NCBI RefSeq assembly: GCF_947503795.1
Contig: NZ_CANNEZ010000001.1
Coordinates: 2,161,001-2,225,000 of the forward strand
DNA: 64,000 nt
Reading direction: 5' to 3'
DNA from: an uncultured Jannaschia sp.
Lineage (GTDB): Bacteria > Pseudomonadota > Alphaproteobacteria > Rhodobacterales > Rhodobacteraceae
This document shows, piece by piece, positions 8,555 to 18,248 of this stretch (the first letter of the stretch is position 1; every line of letters begins with the position of its first letter). A model generated the notes under the pieces. It worked only from the letters and a program-made list of their open reading frames with translations. It was not told the DNA's origin and ran no database searches. The translations under genes were made by a program, and so were the position numbers.

Positions 8555-9310
8555 ATGAACGTCAAACCCGACTTCACCCGCCACGGAAACCAGGCCGCCA
8601 CCGCGCCCGCCTATTTCAGCGTCCACGACGTCCACGCCTATTACGGCGAGAGCTACATCGTCCAAGGCGTCAGCTTCAACGTCCACGAGGGCGAGATCCT
8701 GGCCCTTCTCGGCCGCAACGGCGCGGGCAAGACCTCGACGCTCCGGACCTGTGCCCGGCTCTCCAATCCCGATCTGCGCCGGGGCGAGATCTGGCTCGAC
8801 CACCAGCCGCTGCACACAATGTCGGCGCATGAAGCCTCTCAGGCCGGGCTCGGCCTCGTGCCCGAGGATCGTCGCATCATCCCCGGCCTCACCGTCGAGG
8901 AGAACCTCAAGCTGGCGCAGATCGCGCCGCCGATCGGCTGGTCGCTGGAGCGCCTCTACGAGCTCTTCCCCAAGCTGGGCGAGCGCCGCAAGCAGGAGGG
9001 CGTGACCCTTTCGGGCGGCGAACAGCAGATGCTGGCCATCGCCCGCGCGCTGGCCCGCGACGTCAAGCTCCTCCTGCTCGACGAGCCCTACGAGGGCCTC
9101 GCCCCGGTCATCGTCGACGAGATCGAGAAGACGCTCCACGAGGTCCGCAAGCTCGGCATGACGACGATCCTCGTCGAACAGAATGCCGTGCGCGCGCTGG
9201 AACTCTCGGACCGCGCCGTCATCCTCGACACGGGCGGCGTCGTCTTCGACGGCACCGCGGCCGAGGTGCTGGGCAACGCGGACCTGCGCGCCGAATATCT
9301 CGCCATTTGA
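8555..9310 (+). CDS. ABC transporter ATP-binding protein, LivF type
   Basis: 251 residues. The ATG at 8555 is preceded by CGGAGGT. Walker A is [10 protein letters not shown], the signature [15 protein letters not shown], Walker [14 protein letters not shown], and the switch His position is occupied by Q in [11 protein letters not shown], as is usual for LivF. An N-terminal extension of about 20 residues precedes the nucleotide-binding domain. It is the second ATPase of the importer and lies 79 bp before acsA. Those 79 bases carry only a weak 6-bp GC hairpin, so acsA is probably co-transcribed. Confidence 0.92.
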   Translation: MNVKPDFTRHGNQAATAPAYFSVHDVHAYYGESYIVQGVSFNVHEGEILALLGRNGAGKTSTLRTCARLSNPDLRRGEIWLDHQPLHTMSAHEASQAGLGLVPEDRRIIPGLTVEENLKLAQIAPPIGWSLERLYELFPKLGERRKQEGVTLSGGEQQMLAIARALARDVKLLLLDEPYEGLAPVIVDEIEKTLHEVRKLGMTTILVEQNAVRALELSDRAVILDTGGVVFDGTAAEVLGNADLRAEYLAI

Positions 9311-9389
9311 TCCCCGCACGGCCCCGTCCGGGCCGCGCGACACCATTTTCCCGAAGCCGACGCCGCCCCACCGGGCGAAGGAGGACCCC

Positions 9390-11348
<1,959 letters not shown>

Positions 11349-11494
11349 CGCCGGACCGCACCCACCCCTCCCCGGCCGATCCGGGGCACGGACGTTAACC
11401 GGTCCGGCGGAATGCCGGGCCGCGTTAACGGTTTGGCAAGACCGATGGCCGGATCATGACGCTTGCCCAATGGTTCGAGATCGGAGGTCCGACC

Positions 11495-11815
11495 ATGCCC
11501 GACGTGATGACCGCTCCCGCCATGCCCCCGGCCTTTGCCGGGCTGGATCCCGGCGCGGCGCTGCCGACCCCGCCGCCCCCGCCCGAGGCACAGCCCGCGG
11601 CCCGCACCGACACCGCCCGACGCCGCGATCCGCCCGTGGCCGAAGCGGGCACCGGTGCCGACCTCGCACGGGCCGCGCGCGACGCGCTTGCCGATGCGCG
11701 CGCTGCACGACGCGCCATCCTCGCCGTGCTCGGCCCGCCGCCCTATCCGCCGCAGACCGCGTCCGTCATGATGCTGGCCGGCGTCGCCGAACTCCGTGCC
11801 GTGATGTACGCCTGA
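11495..11815 (+). CDS. Small Pro/Ala-rich hypothetical protein
   Basis: 106 residues from the ATG at 11495, which has GGAGG nine bases upstream; an in-frame ATG at 11456 has no ribosome site. The first 60 residues are low-complexity Pro/Ala/Arg, then an amphipathic Ala/Arg helix (about 55-80), then a conserved-looking tail [20 protein letters not shown]. There is no signal peptide or known domain. It sits between acsA and accB with its own spacing on both sides. Coding potential is supported by the ribosome site and codon bias only, so it may be spurious. Confidence 0.4.
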   Translation: MPDVMTAPAMPPAFAGLDPGAALPTPPPPPEAQPAARTDTARRRDPPVAEAGTGADLARAARDALADARAARRAILAVLGPPPYPPQTASVMMLAGVAELRAVMYA

Positions 11816-11907
11816 CGCGCGCGTCCCCGCGCCTCCATCCGGATCACGACGCTTTCCCTCGCGCCGCGAAAACGGTAAAGCCGCGAAAACAGGCTGCGAG
11901 GACGGTA

Positions 11908-12402
11908 ATGACCAAATCCCATGATGGCGACGTCGCCTTCATCAAGGCGCTGGCAGAACTTCTGCGCGAGAACGACCTCACGGAGCTCGAAGTCAGCCGC
12001 GAATATGGCGAGGACGACGCCCTCAACGTGCGCGTCGCCCGGCAGATGACCGCCGCCCCCGCGCCGGCCCCCGCCGCCCCGGCCCCGGCGCCTGCCGCCG
12101 CAGCCCCCGCCGCGCCGGCCGCCCCTGCCGCCGCACCCGCCGCGGCACAGGACGATCCTGCGCAGGACCCCGGCGCGATCACCTCGCCGATGGTCGGCAC
12201 CTGCTACCTCTCGCCCGAGCCCGGAGCCGCGAATTTCGTGCAGGTCGGCGACACCGTGTCCGAAGGCCAGACGATCCTGATCGTCGAAGCGATGAAGACC
12301 ATGAACCAGATCCCGAGCCCCCGCGCGGGCAAGGTCAAGCGCATCCTCGTCGAGGATGGCGCGCCCGTCGAATACGGTGCCCCCCTGGTCATCCTCGGCT
12401 GA
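11908..12402 (+). CDS. accB: Biotin carboxyl carrier protein of acetyl-CoA carboxylase
   Basis: 164 residues. An N-terminal helical domain (1-50) is joined by a long Ala/Pro linker (about 50-85) to a C-terminal biotinyl domain. The biotin-accepting Lys is K130 in EAMKTMN, 34 residues from the end as in other AccB proteins, and the thumb-type insert [15 protein letters not shown] marks a true fatty-acid-synthesis BCCP. accC follows after 12 bp. It carries the carboxyl group from biotin carboxylase to the carboxyltransferase, whose genes are not in this window. Confidence 0.97.
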   Translation: MTKSHDGDVAFIKALAELLRENDLTELEVSREYGEDDALNVRVARQMTAAPAPAPAAPAPAPAAAAPAAPAAPAAAPAAAQDDPAQDPGAITSPMVGTCYLSPEPGAANFVQVGDTVSEGQTILIVEAMKTMNQIPSPRAGKVKRILVEDGAPVEYGAPLVILG

Positions 12403-12414
12403 GGAGCCCCGCCC

Positions 12415-13761
12415 ATGTTCAAGAAAATCCTGATCGCGAACCGGGGCGAGATCGCGCTCCGCGTCGTCCGCGCCGCCCGCGAAATGGGCGTGGCCACCGT
12501 CGCCGTCCATTCCACCGCCGATGCCGACGCGATGCATGTCCGCATGGCCGACGAGTCGATCTGTATCGGCCCCGCGCCCGGCAACCTGTCCTATCTCTCG
12601 GTCCCGGCCATCGTCTCGGCCTGCGAGATCACCGGCGCCGAGGCGATCCATCCCGGCTACGGTTTCCTGTCGGAGAACGCGGCCTTCGTGCAGGTGCTGG
12701 AGGATCACGGCATCACCTTCATCGGCCCCACGGCCGAGCATATCCGCATCATGGGCGACAAGATCACCGCCAAGGACACGATGAAGGCGCTGGGCGTGCC
12801 CTGCGTCCCCGGCTCCGAGGGCGGCGTCCCCGACTACGAGACCGCGCAGACCGTCGCCGCCGAGATCGGCTACCCGGTCATCATCAAGGCCACCGCGGGC
12901 GGCGGCGGGCGCGGCATGAAGCTCGCCAAATCCGCGGCCGAGCTCGAGACCGCCTTCCGCACCGCGCGCGCCGAGGGCAAGTCCGCCTTCGGCAATGACG
13001 AGGTCTATCTCGAGAAGTATCTCGGAACGCCCCGCCATATCGAGGTGCAGGTGTTCGGCGACGGCAAGGGGCGCGCCGTCCATCTGGGCGAGCGGGATTG
13101 CAGCCTCCAGCGTCGCCACCAGAAGGTCTTCGAGGAGGCCCCCGGCCCTTCGATCACGCCCGAGCAGCGCGCCGAGATCGGCCGCACCTGCGCCGAGGCC
13201 GTGGCCAAGATCAACTATGCCGGCGCCGGCACGATCGAGTTCCTCTACGAGAACGGCGAGTTCTATTTCATCGAGATGAACACCCGCCTTCAGGTCGAGC
13301 ACCCGGTGACCGAGGCGATCTTCGGCGTCGATCTCGTGCGCGAGCAGATCCGCGTCGCCTCGGGCCTGCCGATGTCCTTCCAGCAGGAGGACCTGACGAT
13401 CAACGGCCACGCGATCGAGGTCCGCCTGAACGCCGAGAAGCTCCCGAATTTCTCGCCCTCGCCCGGCACGATCACGCAGTACCACGCGCCCGGCGGCCTC
13501 GGCGTGCGGATGGATAGCGCGCTCTATGACGGTTACCGAATCCCGCCCTATTACGACTCGCTGATCGGCAAGCTGATCGTCCATGGCCGCGACCGGGACG
13601 AGGCGCTGGCCCGCCTGCGCCGCAGCCTGGGCGAGCTGATCATCGACGGCATCGACACCACGATCCCGCTTTTCCGCGAGCTGGTCGAGGACCCGGACGT
13701 GCAATCGGGCGACTACACGATCCACTGGCTGGAGAAATGGCTCGACCGGAACCTCGCCTGA
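12415..13761 (+). CDS. accC: Biotin carboxylase subunit of acetyl-CoA carboxylase
   Basis: 448 residues, normal AccC length. It starts [19 protein letters not shown], has the ATP-grasp Gly loop [12 protein letters not shown] (about residues 159-170), the biotin/bicarbonate site residues in [16 protein letters not shown], and the catalytic [13 protein letters not shown] motif. It forms a carboxybiotinyl-AccB from bicarbonate and ATP. It is the second gene of the accBC unit, with aat following after 46 bp. Confidence 0.97.
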   Translation: MFKKILIANRGEIALRVVRAAREMGVATVAVHSTADADAMHVRMADESICIGPAPGNLSYLSVPAIVSACEITGAEAIHPGYGFLSENAAFVQVLEDHGITFIGPTAEHIRIMGDKITAKDTMKALGVPCVPGSEGGVPDYETAQTVAAEIGYPVIIKATAGGGGRGMKLAKSAAELETAFRTARAEGKSAFGNDEVYLEKYLGTPRHIEVQVFGDGKGRAVHLGERDCSLQRRHQKVFEEAPGPSITPEQRAEIGRTCAEAVAKINYAGAGTIEFLYENGEFYFIEMNTRLQVEHPVTEAIFGVDLVREQIRVASGLPMSFQQEDLTINGHAIEVRLNAEKLPNFSPSPGTITQYHAPGGLGVRMDSALYDGYRIPPYYDSLIGKLIVHGRDRDEALARLRRSLGELIIDGIDTTIPLFRELVEDPDVQSGDYTIHWLEKWLDRNLA

Positions 13762-13807
13762 GGTCCGGGGTCTTCACGTCGCGGGGCCAAGCCCCTAGCT
13801 TGGGCCC

Positions 13808-14452
13808 ATGCCGCGCGACACGCCCCACCTGACCGCAGAGACGCTGCTGATGGCCTATGCGTCCGGCGTCTTCCCCATGGCCGAGAGCCGCGACGATCCC
13901 GACATCTTCTGGGTCGATCCCACCCTGCGCGGCGTGCTGCCGCTGGACGGCTTCCGGCTGTCGCGCAGCCTCGGCAAGGTAATCCGGTCGGGCCGGTTCG
14001 AGGTCACGCTCGACGCCGCCTTCGACGGCGTGCTCGCGGGCTGCGCCGACCGCGACGAGACCTGGATCAACCCCGAGATCGCACGGCTCTACGCCCAGCT
14101 TCACCGCGGCGGGCACGCGCACAGCATCGAGGTCTGGAAGGGCGGCCAGCTCGCCGGCGGGGTCTACGGCGTGACGCTCGGGGCCGCGTTCTTCGGCGAG
14201 TCGATGTTCAGCCGCGCGCGCGACGCCTCGAAGGTGGCGCTGGCCTACGCGGTGGCGATGCTGCGGCGGGACGGGTTCACGCTGTTCGATACGCAGTTCC
14301 TGACCGACCACCTGGCGCGGCTGGGCGCGGTCGAGATCCCGCGCGCGACCTATCACGCGCGGCTGCGGCAGGCGCTGTCGGGGGGCGCGCGGCTTCGGGG
14401 TCCGGTGCCTCAGTCCTCGGCAGTGATGCACCTCAGGAGCCAGACGTCGTAG
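13808..14452 (+). CDS. aat: Leucyl/phenylalanyl-tRNA--protein transferase
   Basis: 214 residues. Family motifs are LLMAYASGVFPMAES (about 14-28), FWVDPTLRGVLPLD and ESMFSRARDASKVAL. It adds Leu or Phe from aminoacyl-tRNA to N-terminal Arg/Lys of proteins, marking them for ClpS/ClpAP (N-end rule). Its position directly after accC is typical of Rhodobacteraceae. Its last 43 bases overlap the 3' end of the convergent DUF2155 gene. Confidence 0.96.
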   Translation: MPRDTPHLTAETLLMAYASGVFPMAESRDDPDIFWVDPTLRGVLPLDGFRLSRSLGKVIRSGRFEVTLDAAFDGVLAGCADRDETWINPEIARLYAQLHRGGHAHSIEVWKGGQLAGGVYGVTLGAAFFGESMFSRARDASKVALAYAVAMLRRDGFTLFDTQFLTDHLARLGAVEIPRATYHARLRQALSGGARLRGPVPQSSAVMHLRSQTS

Positions 14453-14787
14453 CGCCGGTGTTCCAGCGCATTCAGCCCCGGCGAGGACGCGACCATCCAG
14501 CCCGCGAACAGCTCCTCGACCGCGCGCGCATCGACCACCTGGATCAGGCCGAACGCATCGCCGGAGAGATTCGCCGACGGAAAGCGGCATTCATGCAGCG
14601 TCACCTGGAGCGGGCCGTAAGCCATCGTCTGGCCGCTGGCCATCTCGACGTCGATCACCTCGCCCGAGACCTTGTCCAGCGTCCGGAGCACCGCGCCCAT
14701 GCCGGTGCTCGTGCGCACGGCCTGCGCCTCGGCAATCCCGGTCAAGGCCAGCGACAGGGCGAGAAAGACCCCGGCGACGCGGGTCAT
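14410..14787 (-). CDS. DUF2155 domain-containing secreted protein
   Basis: 125 residues. A signal peptide (TRVAGVFLALSLALTGIAEAQA) precedes a DUF2155 domain with GAVLRTLDKVSGEVIDVEM, LHECRFPSANLSGDAF and a WMVASSPGLNALEHRRYDVWLLRC end. The two Cys (in LHECRF and LLRCI) may form a disulfide in the periplasm. Function is unknown in the family. The start overlaps the stop of the NDUFA12-like gene by 4 bp, so the two are translationally coupled, and the 3' end overlaps aat on the other strand. Confidence 0.9.
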   Translation of the reverse strand: MTRVAGVFLALSLALTGIAEAQAVRTSTGMGAVLRTLDKVSGEVIDVEMASGQTMAYGPLQVTLHECRFPSANLSGDAFGLIQVVDARAVEELFAGWMVASSPGLNALEHRRYDVWLLRCITAED

Positions 14788-15161
14788 TCCGGGCTCCACG
14801 CCTCGTAATCGGTCTGCGGCTTGACGTCCGCGCGCCGCAGCGAGCCCTGCCGCAGGAACGCGCCCTCCGAGCCGGTCAGGTTCGGCTGGTGCGGCGCTTC
14901 CCAGGCCTTGTGGACCATCGGCATCTCGGTCGGGGGCTTCGGCAGCGTGAAATGCAGCCAGCCATACCAGTCCGGCCCGACGCGCGTCGCATCGTTGTCG
15001 CCGGCATAGATCACCCAGCGGCGGGTGGCGTCGGAGTTGCGGTAATAGACGTTTCCCTGCTCATCCTCGCCGACGCGGGTGCCGAAGCGCGCAGTGAAGA
15101 GCTGCGTGCCGATGGATTGGCCGTCCCACCACGTCACGAGGCGTTTGAGCAATCCGGCCAT
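14784..15161 (-). CDS. NADH:ubiquinone oxidoreductase NDUFA12-like accessory subunit
   Basis: 125 residues. Starts with TWWDGQSIGTQLFTARFG, contains GEDEQGNVYYRN and RRWVIYAGDNDATRVGPDWYGWLHF, all hallmarks of the NDUFA12/B17.2 complex I subunit shared by alphaproteobacteria and mitochondria. The ATG at 15161 has GGAAGGA upstream. It is a peripheral complex I subunit on the cytoplasmic side; the main nuo operon is not here. It is coupled to the DUF2155 gene. Confidence 0.95.
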   Translation of the reverse strand: MAGLLKRLVTWWDGQSIGTQLFTARFGTRVGEDEQGNVYYRNSDATRRWVIYAGDNDATRVGPDWYGWLHFTLPKPPTEMPMVHKAWEAPHQPNLTGSEGAFLRQGSLRRADVKPQTDYEAWSPE

Positions 15162-15303
15162 GGTGGTTCCTTCCGCGTGTCCGTCGGTCTTCGTCATACG
15201 GTCCTGCCTGCGGGGGTCAAGGGCGGCGGGGCCGCGCGGGCCGGGGCTTGCCAACTGAACCGATTGGTTTAGATTGCGCGGGAACCAGCCCGAAAGGCCC
15301 GCC

Positions 15304-15828
15304 ATGATCCGCCTCGCCCTGCCCGCCCTCGCGACCGTCCTCGCCGCCACGTCGGCCATCGCACAGGAGACCGTTCCCGCCTCGGCCACCGTCGACGCCG
15401 CCCGCGCCCAGATCGAGTCGCTGGCCGCCGAGATGGATGTCGACGGCGACGCCCGCATCTCGCTGGACGAGTTGCAGGGGGCGGCGGCCGAGATCTTCCC
15501 CTCCATCGACGCCGACGGCTCGGACGGGCTGACCCGCGTCGAGTTCCTCGGTTGGGAGTTCGGGCTGGCCGAGATGGCCGCGTTCCGGGGCCGCACGCAG
15601 GGCTACGAGGCGGCGATGGGGATGGTGTTCGACCTCTTCGACCGGGATGGCAGCCAGGGGATCGACGCGGCGGAGTTCGAGACCGCGATGGTCGAGTCGC
15701 ATGCCTATGCCGATCTCGACGGCGACGCGGCCCTCTCCGCGGCGGAGTTCCGCTCCAACTTTGTGGTCAACGTCGCGCTGCGCAACGCCCTGGTCCCGCA
15801 GGAGGTCCTCGCGGCGCGTCGTCCCTGA
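15304..15828 (+). CDS. Secreted EF-hand calcium-binding protein
   Basis: 174 residues. A signal peptide (residues 1-20, ending in SAIAQ) is followed by four EF-hand loops in two pairs: DVDGDARISLDE, DADGSDGLTRVE, DRDGSQGIDAAE and DLDGDAALSAAE. Loop positions 1, 3, 5 and 12 carry the expected acidic residues. It is probably a periplasmic calcium buffer or sensor; no enzymatic domain is present. It is a single gene with no obvious operon partner. Confidence 0.88.
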   Translation: MIRLALPALATVLAATSAIAQETVPASATVDAARAQIESLAAEMDVDGDARISLDELQGAAAEIFPSIDADGSDGLTRVEFLGWEFGLAEMAAFRGRTQGYEAAMGMVFDLFDRDGSQGIDAAEFETAMVESHAYADLDGDAALSAAEFRSNFVVNVALRNALVPQEVLAARRP

Positions 15829-15921
15829 GATCCGTCCGCGGCCCCCACCGATGCTATGCGCTGGCCCCGCCCGCCGGGGCGGCGTATCCTCGCGCGCGAC
15901 GCACGAACCCGAGGACACGCC

Positions 15922-17229
15922 ATGACCGAGACACGCCAATACGGCTTCGACACCCTGCAGGTCCATGCCGGCGCCCGGCCAGACCCGGCCACAGGCGCGC
16001 GGCAGACGCCGATCTACCAGTCCACCGCCTACGTGTTCCGCGATGCCGAACACGCCGCAGCACTCTTCAACCTGCAGGAGGTGGGCTACATCTACTCGCG
16101 GCTGACGAACCCGACCGTCGCCGTGTTGCAGGAGCGGATCGCCACGCTAGAGGGCGGCGTCGGCGGGGTCTGCTGCTCTTCGGGGCACGCGGCGCAGATC
16201 ATGGCGCTCTTCCCGCTGATGCAGCCGGGCTGCAACGTGGTCGCCTCGACCCGGCTCTACGGCGGCACGGTCACGCAGTTCAGCCAGACCATCAAGCGCT
16301 TCGGCTGGTCGGCCAAGTTCGTCGATTTCGACGATCCGAAGGCCGTGGCCGACGCCATCGACGACGACACCCGCGCGGTCTTCGGCGAGGTGATCGCCAA
16401 TCCCGGCGGCTGGATCATGGATATCGACGCCATCGCCAAGGTCGCCGACGACGCGGGCCTGCCGCTCATCATCGACAACACCACCGCGACCCCCTACCTC
16501 GTGCGCCCGATCGAACACGGGGCCACGCTGGTCGTCCATTCGACCACCAAGTACCTAACCGGCAACGGCACCGTCACCGGCGGCTGCGTCGTGGATTCGG
16601 GCAAGTTCGACTGGTCCAAATCGGGCAAGTTCCCGTCCCTCTCCGAGGCCGAGCCCGCCTATCACGGCTTGCGCTTCCACGAGACCTTCGGCGCGCTGGC
16701 CTTCACCTTCCACGGCATCGCCATCGGCCTGCGCGACCTCGGGATGACCATGAACCCCCAGGCGGCGCATTACACGCTGATGGGGACCGAGACGCTGTCG
16801 CTCAGGATGGACCGCCACGTCGCCAATGCCGAGAAGGTCGCGGGCTGGCTGGAGCAGCACCCGGCGGTCGAACACGTCACCTATGCCGGTCTCGCGTCCT
16901 CGCCCTATCACGACCTCGCGAAGAAGGTCTGTCCCAAGGGCGCGGGCGGGCTGTTCACCTTCGCGCTCAAGGGTGGCTACGACGCCTGCGTCAAGTTCGT
17001 CGACAGCGTCGAGATCTTCAGCCACGTCGCCAATCTGGGCGACACGCGCAGCCTCGTCATCCACTCGGCCTCGACCACCCACCGGCAGCTCTCGCCCGAG
17101 CAGCAGGCCGCGGCGGGCGCGGGACCGGACGTGGTGCGCGTCTCGATCGGGATCGAGGATGCCGACGACCTGATCGCCGATCTGGACCAGGCGCTGGCCA
17201 AGGCCGCGCCGCAGATGGCCGCCGAGTGA
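15922..17229 (+). CDS. metY: O-acetylhomoserine/O-acetylserine sulfhydrylase-type PLP enzyme
   Basis: 435 residues, Cys/Met-metabolism PLP fold type I. The PLP Lys is K210 in HSTTKYLTGNG; YSRLTNPTV and IDNTTATPYLVRP are family motifs, and the length matches MetY (about 430) rather than MetB/MetC (about 390). It makes homocysteine from O-acetylhomoserine and sulfide. The short 5' region (93 bp) shows no SAM-II riboswitch core. The gene symbol is given on length and motifs; substrate preference cannot be read from the sequence. Confidence 0.9.
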   Translation: MTETRQYGFDTLQVHAGARPDPATGARQTPIYQSTAYVFRDAEHAAALFNLQEVGYIYSRLTNPTVAVLQERIATLEGGVGGVCCSSGHAAQIMALFPLMQPGCNVVASTRLYGGTVTQFSQTIKRFGWSAKFVDFDDPKAVADAIDDDTRAVFGEVIANPGGWIMDIDAIAKVADDAGLPLIIDNTTATPYLVRPIEHGATLVVHSTTKYLTGNGTVTGGCVVDSGKFDWSKSGKFPSLSEAEPAYHGLRFHETFGALAFTFHGIAIGLRDLGMTMNPQAAHYTLMGTETLSLRMDRHVANAEKVAGWLEQHPAVEHVTYAGLASSPYHDLAKKVCPKGAGGLFTFALKGGYDACVKFVDSVEIFSHVANLGDTRSLVIHSASTTHRQLSPEQQAAAGAGPDVVRVSIGIEDADDLIADLDQALAKAAPQMAAE

Positions 17230-17272
17230 CGGACGCACGCGCGGCGAACGTCGCCGCGCGTCGCACCCGACG

Positions 17273-18082
17273 ATGACGGATCACGAGGTCTTCGGGACGG
17301 ACGAGCAGCGCGCGCTACTGCGCCGGGGCCGCGCGATGGCCGAGCTCGTGGCGGGCGATCCGCGCTACAGCTACTACGGACGGACGGTCGGCCTCATGAC
17401 CCCCGAGGATGGCGATCTCGACCGCCTCTCGGCGCTGATCCGGGTGCAGGGCAATGCCAGTTACGCGGCCGTGCCGACCGACGATGCCGCCGCGATTGCG
17501 GGCGACCTGACGGCGCGGGGCTTCGTGCCGGTGCGCTACGACACGTGGGAGGGCGGCGCAGACGCCCTGGAAGCCGCCCGGGACGTGGTCGCCCGCCACG
17601 AACTGCCGGACGACCTGACCCTCGTGACGCTCGATGCCGCGACCGCGCCAGGGACCGTGGCGTCGTTCGCCGCGATGGCCCTCGGCTGCGGCGTGCTTCC
17701 GCTCAGCGGCGACGTGATGCGCGGGGCCGCCGGGCCCGCGATCTGCGTCGCGGCGGTCGACGGCGCGGGCGCGGTGATGTCATGCGCCGCCTCGGCCGCT
17801 TATGCGCATCCCGACCATCCGACCTGCGGCGGGCAGGCGTGGTGGGGGATGCTTGCCACCGATCCCGCGCGACGCGGCGAGCGGCTGGCGCTCATCCTCG
17901 GGGCGCACGCGATGCTCGAGATGGCGCGGCGCTTCGAACTCAGCCGGTTCATGACAGGCGTCGCGCGTGGGAATGCGCCGTCCGAGGCCGTTTGCAGGCG
18001 CATGGGGCTAGCGGTGGCGGGTCACGAGGTCGTCGGCGCGGCCGATCCGGGCGCGCTGGCCGGGGGCCGGATGACCAAGTGA
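17273..18082 (+). CDS. GNAT-like acetyltransferase family protein
   Basis: 269 residues. The C-terminal half has a GNAT motif A-like stretch LATDPARRGERLALILGAHAM and the usual end, ARGNAPSEAVCRRMGL. The N-terminal half (1-130) has no recognisable domain and may be a degenerate GNAT copy or dimerisation part. It begins 43 bp after metY on the same strand and may be co-transcribed. Substrate unknown. Confidence 0.7.
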   Translation: MTDHEVFGTDEQRALLRRGRAMAELVAGDPRYSYYGRTVGLMTPEDGDLDRLSALIRVQGNASYAAVPTDDAAAIAGDLTARGFVPVRYDTWEGGADALEAARDVVARHELPDDLTLVTLDAATAPGTVASFAAMALGCGVLPLSGDVMRGAAGPAICVAAVDGAGAVMSCAASAAYAHPDHPTCGGQAWWGMLATDPARRGERLALILGAHAMLEMARRFELSRFMTGVARGNAPSEAVCRRMGLAVAGHEVVGAADPGALAGGRMTK

Positions 18083-18248
18083 CCCGCATCTCCCGCCACA
18101 CCGCGCGCCGGGCCGTCCCGGATTGCCGCCCCGCGCCAGACGCTTGCGGGGCTGGGTCCGCTTTCCTTGGGCGCGAACCTGCCCTAGACTCGGCGCTTCA
18201 CCCGTCGCCACTTCGCGGCGCCGCGCCCCCTGTGCTAGCCCCGGACCG

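Noticed and set aside
12060..12150. Repetitive Ala/Pro DNA in accB
   Set aside because: It is the normal flexible linker between AccB domains.
15829..15921. Possible SAM riboswitch before the metY-type gene
   Set aside because: The 93-base 5' region is GC-rich and lacks the A-rich SAM-II core; only a generic hairpin is present.
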